Assembly (NCBI GenBank): GCA_025618425.1
Contig: CM046847.1
Span: 1,720,134 to 1,784,133 of the forward strand
Length of the DNA stretch: 64,000 nt
Direction of reading: 5' to 3'
DNA from: Heliocidaris tuberculata
Taxonomy: Eukaryota; Echinodermata; Echinoidea; Camarodonta; Echinometridae
Shown here: positions 12,539 to 24,164 of the stretch, piece by piece
Numbering within the stretch: position 1 is the first letter of the stretch
Layout: every line of letters begins with the position of its first letter
Position numbers and translations under genes: made by a program
The notes under the pieces: generated by a model
What the model saw: only the letters and a program-made list of their open reading frames with translations
Database searches by the model: none
Told to the model about the DNA's origin: nothing

Positions 12539-15500
12539 TTGTTTTAGTTTTTACTCTGAGTCGTGCTTTGGAACAGCACTTCCACTATTTGCGGCCTATT
12601 GTGTCGCCACATGACCCACATGGATGCCCAGCCCCACTCCCCCCCCCCCCCCCCGAATATTTAAGCACCCGCTAACTATCTCGTCCACCTCCTTGCTCTG
12701 ACACGTCATCTGGCGCGCAGTGTGTGTGTTGTGGAAATTGGTTCAACATTTGGACTATGTTGCCAGTAGCTCTCACAGACATTATTTGTGGTCTGTGTGT
12801 ATTGTGTAGCCCCTTGACGCCCTGTGATGCCCCCTTCCACCACCCTCCCCGAATATTTAAAGGAGAATGAAACCCTGGGGAAATATCAATTTTAATTGAA
12901 AGAGAGGATGAGAGAAGCAATTTTTTTTTTAAAGTTCCATCAAAATCGGTTACGAAAATGATGAGAAAGTTATGAAAGTTTGAAAAGTCTCAATTTTACT
13001 TTCTATGGCGATCCTCAAATTGGCAATGTTGTTTCAAAGTGACAGGTTTAGTAGTACAACTCCCCATATGTTTTGTACACAAAATTTCATATTTTCTCCA
13101 TTATCTCTAAAGATTCTGCTTGTCTTTTTGTGAACTCAACATATGTTGTGTCAAATACATTTTCCCATGATATATCTTGAGCTAAGAAGGAGACAAGCTG
13201 CACCTTGAGAGATAATGGGGAAAATATGAAATTTTGTGTACAAAACATATGGAGAGTTGTACTACTAAACCTGTCACTTTGAAGCAACATTTCCAATTTG
13301 AGGATCGCCATAGAAAGTAAATTGAGACTTTTCAAACTTTCATAACTTTCTCATTTTGTAACCGATTCTGATGGAACTTTTTAAAAATTGCTTCTCTCTA
13401 TCCTCTCTTTTCATTCTCCTTTAAGCACCCGGCTACCTGACTCCCAAACGTCACCTGGCGAGATGGAGTGTTGTGAAAATTAGTTCAACATGGGGAACAC
13501 GTACATGAGTACCTTGGTAATTCAGGACAGGTGACATGCATCTTAGCGTACCGACGAAGAAATACGAACAGGAGCAGAATGATGAGGGATTTTGTCGATA
13601 AAGAGTTTCAAAGACGTAAGAAACAATTTCAAGGAATTGTCCCCAACAAAAAAAAAGGTTAAACTTAGTCTGGGTATGGGATTTCTTGTATAATCAAAGG
13701 TGCCCTACATAATGCAAAGTATAAAGATTTTTTTCTCTCTCTCTCTATCTCTCTCTCTCTCTCACACTCTCTCTGTTGGTCGCTGCTTTACTCCGCATAA
13801 TTATGCTGCAGGATGCATCTGCTGGGAATCTGTCAAAACTGTTTATTCTGGAAAGAACAGAAGCACTTTCATCCTTCCCTCCTAGGTCACTTCCCTTACT
13901 CCTTGGTCATGACAAGAAATTGTAGCCCTTGGTCATGATACGAAGATGCGTAACCATGACAACTGCTACCAGACGAATGAGATATGTTTACAGCAGGCTT
14001 TGATCTGATGATGAAAGCTACGAAAAGGGATCAAGTTGATGGTCCCTTAGTTTTTGTCACGATAACTGACTTCAAGCGAGTGATGACAATTTTTCTCGAC
14101 ATAGTAATGTCAGGGACTATGACCAGACAGCATGGTCAAGGACCACAGGTAATCTCTTGAAATGGAAAGTAGCAATGAAGCGAAACAGAGTTAGGAGGAT
14201 GAAGTCATGAGGATAATAAGGGAAGAGGATTTTAGGGATCAGGCAGGGGACCACAAGGGGGCACAAAAGGTGGCAGGGTGACAGTGGGTGGTAGTACATG
14301 ATGATGATGATGGTGGTGGTTAAAACGTGTTGTGAATGCATGAAGGTAATGGTTATGATAATGGTGATGATGATCATGATCATGATGACGATAGTGATAC
14401 ATGATGATGATGATGATGATGATGGTTAAAAAGTGTTGTGAATGGATATGATAATAGTGATAATGATGATGATGATGATGGTGATAAATGATGATATTGT
14501 TGATAACGACGACGACGATGTCGATGAAGGCCGTGGTGGTGATGATGATGATGATGACAACTTAAATCTGCAAATTTGCAGCAATGTATCACCCTTAGGA
14601 ATGATGATTTAATGCTTATAATTATAACTGGTAAACATTCCGTGAAAAGATTATCATATCTGGAGTACCGTGTCATCATGGTCATGTGGTTTTATACCTG
14701 ACTTCTTTCAACAGTCATGATAAACTGCCGAACCTTTTCGACACTTTGAAAACCGCCTTTGATTTCACGAAAAGGGAATCAACTCTTTCATTGTATGATT
14801 TATTGAAAAGGCATGTGTGTCAGAGCGAGATGATTTGTGGGAATGTTGTACTTTCATGGGTTCTAAATAAATATATTCTACCGTCTTTGTCTATTGTCGT
14901 ACCATAGAACTCTGTAATAAATCAATGGAAATGGATTCATATTCAAGAATCACCTTTCCTTCCCAATCTTGACATTTTCTACTGACCCCTGTACATGCAG
15001 AATACCCCGACTTTACTTGGATAAGAGGGTTGCTCTCGAACATTCTTAGCTGGATCTATTGTCACTTCTGATATCAAGTATTATCGTCATATCGATTCAT
15101 ATGCGATTTATTATGATGGATGATGACTAGAAGGAATGTGTATTGTTAGGATAGACTCCGAAGAAGCCCATGTGGTTTTAGACTATTCTTCTGAGAAAGG
15201 AGAACAAGAGGCAATACGCTTTTCTTGTGTTTGTAATGAAATGAAACAGAATAGAAAGTATATAATACATCTATATTATTATTATCATTATTGTTATCAT
15301 TGTTATCATCATCGTCATCATCATTACCTCTGCACTCCTTTGGAAAAACACTACAATTTGTCTTAATATTGTGTTACAAATCTGAAACGTTTAATGGGCG
15401 AGAGTCAAGATGGTGATGATCTGCTACGGGCGTGGCAGGGCTGGAGGAATGAGACAGGGGCTCCAAACCGGGAAGACTTCCAAAAACATTATCATCATTA

Positions 15501-15900
15501 TAATTATATCGTTCTTATAATCATTATTGCGTTATAGATCTGAAACGTGTGATGGGTGAGAGTCGAGATGACCATGAGCTTCTATGAACGTGGCAGGGCT
15601 GGAGGAATGAGACAGGGGCTCCAAACCGGGAAGACTTCCAGAAACATTATTATCATTATAATTATATCATTCTTATAATCATTATTGCGTTATAGATCTG
15701 AAACGTGTGATGGGTGAGAGTCGAGATGATGATGAGCTTCTATGGGCGTGGCAGGGCTGGAGGAATGAGACAGGGGCTCCAAACCGGGAAGACTTCCAGA
15801 AATACGTCGAACTAAGCAACACTGTAGCACAACAGAGTGGTAAGATCTGCATAATTCTTACATAATTATGCTTCCCTCAGTGTCCCTGAATATGTATCAA

Positions 15901-15942
<42 letters not shown>

Positions 15943-18900
15943 TAACAAGTTAGAATGTAAAACGCTTGTATTAATATAGATACCCAAACCGAAAACTGCT
16001 TTACGTGCATGTCCAGAAGAAAAATTGCCATTTCATATTCTATAAAGGACGGAATCATTTCTAATTCGTCATTGAAACTTGATCACTTTTAGCAGCTAGA
16101 ACATCAACAACAATGACTATCCGTTTACTAGTATTTTATGTTGACGTATTTACTTTGATTTCTGTAGGGCTTTCTCTAATAATATACAAATTGAAATTGC
16201 CTATGTGCCCCCAATATAATTGCAAAAATAGCGAAATATATACAAAAGAGGCTAATCAGACACTTGGTAAAATCAAACTATATACCATCAATCTTGAATA
16301 CTTAGGTTTTGACGATCACGGTGACTATTCGCGAAGACAGTACGACACACCTCATCTTGAAGACACGATGTCGGATCTGTTAATTGAACTTCAACCTCTC
16401 TATAACAATCTCCATGCTTTCATCAGGAGAAGACTCTATGATATACATGGACCTGACGTCATCGATCTTAATGGACCTATTCCTTCTCATCTCCTAGGTG
16501 AGTTTTTGATCAGTCAAGTGTCAGAGATGTATCCAGGGACCCCCCCCCCCCCCCCCCCCCCCCCCCAGTGAGAAGAAAAGAGGGAAAAGGAAAGGGTCAC
16601 AAAGAGGGAAGAAAACAGGGCCAGGGGAATGTTTGTAGAAAAGTGTAAAATGGGGAAACGCTTGTCAAATTTTTTTTTCATCACCCCTACACCTGATTTT
16701 GGGAGGGCTCGTGGGATTTGTCGATGTCTTTCAGCAGTTCCACTTAAAAGTACAATGTAAAGTGCATAAATGGAAGATAAAGAGAGTGCATGCAGATTTA
16801 AAGCAACTTTTGAAACAAGAATGTGACGACTAAGAAATCTAGATCAGAAGATTCTCTATCCCATCGCTCATATTTTACATCATAAATTGAAAAAGGGGGT
16901 CATTTGATAAGCTTAAATATTTAAAAATATCATTAATGTGAGCTAGAGTAGATGTTGATTTGTTTGTTTTTGTTTCAGTCTCATGTTGAAGAAAGGGATT
17001 TACTTTGTCGAAACAGTCCTATATCTGAAATAATTATGTAGATCATTGTTTTGTGTTGAAAACTAACCATATTCTGAATTGGTTATGTTGATTTCATTCT
17101 CCTTTCAGGTGGTATGTGGTCACATTCGTGGTCGAATCTCTTCGATGTCGCTAAACCATACCAGACGGACGATGATGATCCTACGGAGTTTCTTCAGGAA
17201 CAGGTAAAGTTATAGTTAGTACCTCTGCACAACAGGGGTTAAGCTTGAAATGCATTAGTACCATTTCTCCGAATGCGAACTCGATTACTGCGATACAATA
17301 ATTTTATCCATATTCTCATTTCGTTGTATCATGCATTGCTTGTTTGCACTATTTTTAAAGACTATTATAAATCTTACTTGGAGCTTATAACTCACAAGCG
17401 TAGCTTTCTCTTTAGGCTCCTCCATATTTCACTATTCCCTTTTTAGTCTGGTCTTCTCAACAAAAAAAAAAATATATATATATATATATATGTATATGAG
17501 ATACTCACCTTTTATTTTTTTGACAAGAGATTTCATGTTCGTTTTTACCATTTATCTTATTTGTATATTATTATTAATATGAAACAATAGAATGAAACGG
17601 AAACTGACATGTATATCGAAAAGCACCACACCTCGCCCTTTTCATCTTGTTATAACTCCTTTGATCACCATGATCACAGAAGATAAAATCTGTCTTATAA
17701 TTTAGCCTAAATTATACTGCCAGCATCATTCGTAATGTTAGTATTAATTTGGATTTTTATTATGTAGGGGGTTGAATTATGGACTCAAAATGCATTATGT
17801 GCAGTCATGAATATTGATACATTCGGAAATGCAAAGACTGCTTTTAAAAAATCTGCAACTATCAGTGGCAGGTTTTCCCAAGCAGAGGTTGCGCCAGAGC
17901 ATTTTAAGGGGCATAGGTTTAAAACTATCTATGACCAGATGACAAACAGGAAGAAATGGTTCTTTCATTTCTGGATGGGCCTTCATGTCTCCAAAATCTA
18001 CGACAAAAATGGTTGTCTGTTTTTGTGGCCTTGTTTGGTAATTCATGGGATACAATCGCCCCTCCCCCTCCGTGACGTCACCCCTGCGTCTTCCTATTCT
18101 AATAGAGCGCTTTATAATTGGTTTTTCCATTAGAACTATGACATACGAAGACTGTACGAGACTGCTGAAGACTTCTATACATCGATGGGTTTTGAGGAGC
18201 TTCCTGACTCCTTCTGGGAGAACTCTGTCTTTGGTAAACCACAAGATGGCCGCAATGTCTCATGTGAGCCTACATCGTGGGACTTCCATAACCAAACAGA
18301 CTTCAGGTGTGATCAGGATGTCGTGACTTCTGTTTAAAAAATTATTAATGAATTCACAAAGTATTGAAAAAATAATACTTTTAGTATACAAGGAATACAC
18401 AAGTTGTGGGATTGCGGCCTTTATAACAAGTTCGGGGTAGAATTGAAGAGAGAAAAAAATAAAGAATAAAAGATGACAAATGAGAAGTTTTGTGAATAGT
18501 GTTTTCAGGGACATTACCACTCATGATTGTGTTTGAACTTCTTTTGCTTTGTATCCTTATGTTCGTAGAAGTAGAATGAAATTAATTTTGTTTTGAAATG
18601 AAATGAATTGAATCTATCTATTCCCATTGGAAATTCTAAGTTACATTTCCTAAGATATTCTTTCAAGTTATTTCCTCATCACCATAATCACAGGACATGA
18701 CTCCCGAGGATAACGAGTGTAGAGAATCCAAAACATGAGTATTTGCGTGTATAAAATTCTCGATTATTTGGATAACAGGGTAACTACATGTACATCAGAA
18801 GTCACCATAGAGGAACTCTCGAAGGCACATAACATCCTAGGCCACACCCAATACCAGAACTCATACAGCTATCAACCAATGGCATTCCGTGAACCAGCGA

Positions 18901-19175
18901 GTCCAGCCCTATTTGAAGCCATCTCTGATCTGACGTCATCAGAAGTTTTTAGCCCCTCCTACTTGAGGCAACTTGGTCTCTCACTGGACGAAGAGAATGA
19001 TGATAGTAAGTCACCTATACCTTTCTTATTGGATATGAGTGGGTGTTATGTGTGTCTCTGAAAAAAGGTTCCCTACATCATGTACAATATCGGTGTCTTA
19101 TCTCTGTTTCATGTGTCTCGACGCTCAATGGCTGCTTTTCCCCGTACAGTCTCTTTTTCTCTCTCTCTCCATCTC

Positions 19176-19256
<81 letters not shown>

Positions 19257-19280
19257 CTCTCCCTCTCTCTCTCTCTCCTT

Positions 19281-19343
<63 letters not shown>

Positions 19344-20352
19344 TTCCCCTCTCTCTCTCAGCAGATGAAACATTTTTATCTGCTCTCATTTTTTTTTAAA
19401 GATTTCAGTCGCGGTTTTCATAATTTCATAAAACTTTATTTACTAAATGTGAGCGTGAAATATGATTTTTATTGAATATTTCCTTTAAACCATCTTTTTG
19501 AAAATTTAATGTATGGTTAAATGTGTATATTGATAACCATCAATCTTATATTATCAATTCAGAGATACAACTGAATGGCTTGATGAGGACTGCATTAGAT
19601 TCCCTTGCCCTTCTACCCTATGCATACTCAGCGGATCAGTGGAGATGGGGTGTCTTTAATGGCTCTATTAACCCTGATCAGTATAACTCAAAATGGTGGG
19701 AGCTGAGGTAATCATTTTAGCTTGTTTTCTCTTGATGTGTTTGTTAATGTGTAGAAGTGATATCCCACCCGCCACCCTCATGTTTCCATCTACTATTTTC
19801 AACAATTTATGTCAGTTCGTTTCAGTATTAATCAGTACATTAATATTTCGTCATGGATTTTCTTATTTAAAAGAAGGGTTAAAAGTGTTATCTAAAGTAT
19901 ATTTAAGTTGCGTTTCAACTTGCAATAACGGGGACAATATAAAATTCTAAACCTTATATATAAAATTCAATTCAACTGCATGATATCTATATACTGTATA
20001 TATATACGAGTTTTTATGTGCTCAATAATTTGTTAGCAGTTTTTTCTACATTAATCATTTATTCATAATTGTTAGTTGGTTTGGGGCCTTTTTTTTTTTT
20101 TTTTTTTTTAGCTTTAAACAATTTAAATAACTAAACTGCATGATATCAAACAAAAGCACCATTATTTCAGCCTTCTGAAAGAGACTGAAACTCTGCAACC
20201 CAGTTCAACGTGTATCAATGATACCATCTGTTCCTTATCTTGCAGATCGAAATATGAAGGCATCGTCCCACCCGTTGATAGAACAGAAGCAGACTTCGAT
20301 CCAGGTGCAGAGTTTAACATTGTTTCAGACAGTTCATATGCCAAGTAAGAAA

Positions 20353-20401
<49 letters not shown>

Positions 20402-23400
20402 GCCTATTTCACTCCACTGCTGAAGGAAGGCCTCCTCATCAATTCTCCATTTCATTCTATCTTGTGCCATCCTCTTCCATGTAACGCTATTCTCTGATAT
20501 CTTCCATCCACCTCTTACTTTGCCTGCCTCTTCTTTTGGTATAAGTTCTAGGGGTCCAGTCTGTAAGTTTGTGTGTCCATCTATCATCATTTCTTGTGGC
20601 TACATCGACCAGCCCAACTCCACTTCTTTGATTTAATTTCCTGTGTATATCTCGAATTCTGTTTTCTTTCTCAAATCCCAATTTCTGACTCTGTCTCTTT
20701 GTGTGACCCCAATCATAACTCTTTCCATAGCGCCCTCTGTCATGTCTGTAACTCTGAGCTTTCTCGCCATCCTATTGGTTGTGGTCCAAGTTTGTAAGAA
20801 AAGTAACAAAATGATCCAACATTAATCTGTCTCAAATGATTCGTCGTTGCAATTCATGAATCACATTTATCATGTTTTTTAACGTGTATACTTACTTGAG
20901 GTTCTTGTATTCAGAAATGTCAGGATGTTCGTACTCTGTAGGCCTACATGTACCTATATGACTGAATGAATGTTGACCGAGAATTCCACACGCTAAAAGG
21001 GAACCAAATACTGTTGAAATATAACGAAATCAAAACTTAACGTAATGGTAGAGGCTTGTGCAGCATTTTTGTTATGGACTTCAAAAATTGTCATTGTAAT
21101 GTCCAGATAACTATTTTTTTTTTAAATACATCGAAAATGTAAAAAAGCTAGTTATACTAACTACATGATATAGATATAAATGTAAATATTTTTTTGACGA
21201 AATTATAGAATAAATTACACGACCCCAAAGTGGCAACAACAAAAAAGTAAAGAGAGCCCTTTACATATCAACTCCCATATTTCACTATGGACGCCCAAAA
21301 AAATATAAGTGTTGGGACCTTAACGCGAGGGTGCATTTAATTATAATGGTTTTCAGCAGCTTTACACGATCTTCATTTCTCTCGTGGATGTGGAGAGGCA
21401 ATATAGGAGATTGATGCCTTACCAAAGAACAACGCTGTGTGTTCAATCACAGATCATTTTGATCCATTTTCAAATGAGCATGTATTAGTGTATGTTTCTC
21501 CTTTTCTTCGCAGACATTTTCTTGGATTGATCATGAAGTTTCAGTTCTTGAAGTCTCTTTGTGAAGCAGCAGGACATACAGGACCGATACGAGAATGTAA
21601 TCTGTATGGCAACAGGGTCGCTGGACAACTCATCACGTAAGATTATGAATATAAATTACAAATGATAGAATGGGGAAAAGAAGAACTATTAGAAAATTAC
21701 AGAAAATACACATTAGACTGAGACGATCATCCTGATAAAGATTATATGTACATTTTTTTTTCATTTATTGCTTTGTATACTTATATTGGAAGGTTGGAAA
21801 TGACTGTCTTTAAATGGACATTGAATTGAATTGAAATAATTATGTAATGAAGACTACTTGCGTTATTAGTGGCAGTTTGTTCATGATTCACTTATGATAG
21901 TGCTTAGCATCAAAAAATACACTATAAAAACTCACATTATCTTTCATGATACTACCCTGAATAATCATTATTTCACTGTATTATTTTTTTTTTTTACTTA
22001 CCTTCCATTTAAAATAAATTATACTACATACTTCTGTTCTACGCTCTAAATATCTACCTATACTTTTGATACATATATATGATATACCCTATTATCATGA
22101 CTATATGTTTATGAACAGAATATTGATGGAAATCAGTGACGTTTGTTAGATAAAATACAAATACAAAATACACTATATTATGGACAGAAAAACAAGAATG
22201 GGTCATTCTTTTTAATCAAGTACAAAGCTCGTCCTATATTTTTTTATATTCTTATTTCGTAACTTTGCACAGTGGCGAGAGTGTATGATTTCAATTATTA
22301 CTGGCGTTATGACTACTATCTGCATCAAACCTGACAAAGGACAGTATAAAAATGTTCTCTTTTTATTTTAGAGAAAACACACACTTCGAAACCGATTCAT
22401 ATCGAATACTGTACAGTATTATAATAATCACTCTAATCTGAGTCTAACGATACACTGAATGTATTTCTTGCTATCAACATAATAAGGGCACCCTTGCCGA
22501 TATGGTCAGCAGCTCGAGAAAAATGCGGGCATAAAACTAATCTACTTCCTGCAATGTCCTGTATACCCCGGTCATAGATAATATACATTGGTTTAATTTT
22601 TCAAAATACGTTTTTGATTAAAATTGAAAAGGATCTTAAGATAATAATTATAACATTTATATAGCGCTTTATACTGGTGTTTCTAAGCGCACAGTATTCT
22701 TGCTATTAATAGAGTAACCTGAATTATTATTCAATCAAATTGAATTAATATTCATATTTGAGGGGAAAAAAAAAAAAAAAAAAAAAGATGTACAGTGCGT
22801 CCCAGAAAAAAACCCCGAAACCCTAAAACAAAGGGTTAGTGTGACCACACTATGTACTCTATGACAATAATTATCTTTTTTCCCATAAACTAGAAGTATT
22901 ATGCTTTCAAAAATTAATGATACCTTGATGTCATCTATCCGTAAGTGCGTTACCGAGCAGCAGCATTTTAAAAATGACATGTAAAAACTCAGTTGTGCCA
23001 GATTTGGGTAAAACCATGTAAACGTTAGTATCACATGCGAACATGACGTAAGGGAAATATCAGCTTTTTAAAGAGATATGATAGTTGAAATTCCCTTGTG
23101 TGATGACATGCATTCAATCAGAAATGCTTAAAACACGGGTCAATACCAATTTCCAGTGGTTTCAGGGGCGACGCCCTCAAAATTTCCAAAATCAATAAAT
23201 TTCCCTCCAAAGATGAAAAAGTGCCCCTCCTGTGATTGAAAAGGTGCCCCTTATGAGGTGAAAAATTGCCATAATTTTGATATTTTTTCTGCATTATGTG
23301 CCCTTTCTACCTTGTATTTCCATTTGATGACAATAGAAAGCGCAATTTAATTTACTTATATGAAAAATATCACCTTTGTCTCCACTTCGTTCTTAAAAGA

Positions 23401-24010
23401 AATTGCAGTTCTGAAAAATGCATAAAATTTCTTTTAATTTCGATTCGATTGCAGGTACCATTTCAATACAAAATATGCCCTTCCTTTACCCCCCCCCCCC
23501 CTCCCCAACCTCGACATAAAATTGACCATCCTTTATTTTATGATGAGGGTGTTATTCTTACCTTCATTATTAAAAGAGACAGATGAAAACAGTCTCCAGC
23601 TTTAAAAGTCGTGTTTCATTCAGGTCATGTTCGCATGTGATCATAACGTTTTCACGGTTTAACCCAAATCTGGCACAACTGAGTTTTTACATATCATTTT
23701 CAAAATGCTGCTGCTCGATAAAGCATTTACGGATGGATGCCATTATGGTATCATTTAAAAGTATAATACTTCTAGTTAATGAAAAATATATAATTATTGT
23801 CATACATTATATAGTGTGGTCACAATAACCCTTTGTTTTACGGTTTCGTTTTTTCTGGGACGCACTGTATATTCTTATAATAGTGGAACTTCTTTTAGCT
23901 AATTAGGATTTCATTTCAAATTTTACGATCTGAATACAGGAAAGCTCTCTATCCATAATGACCAAAGATTTATGTGAGCTTTGTAGGGTAAAATTAATGT
24001 GAATTATGAC

Positions 24011-24060
<50 letters not shown>

Positions 24061-24088
24061 TTGTGATATAATATATGTATCTCTCTTT

Positions 24089-24164
<76 letters not shown>

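Noticed and set aside
16113..16305. Upstream extension of the open frame in front of exon 5 (from an ATG at 16113)
   Set aside because: The family match begins at GFDDHGDY after the acceptor at 16304-16305. The preceding part is AT-rich intron with no similarity to ACE.
17795..18244. 149-codon minus-strand open frame
   Set aside because: It overlaps exon 7 of the ACE-like gene on the opposite strand, has no recognisable motif and no splice or promoter context.
19039..19475. Overlapping Ser/Leu and Arg/Glu frames on both strands
   Set aside because: Produced by the (CT)n microsatellite in intron 8.
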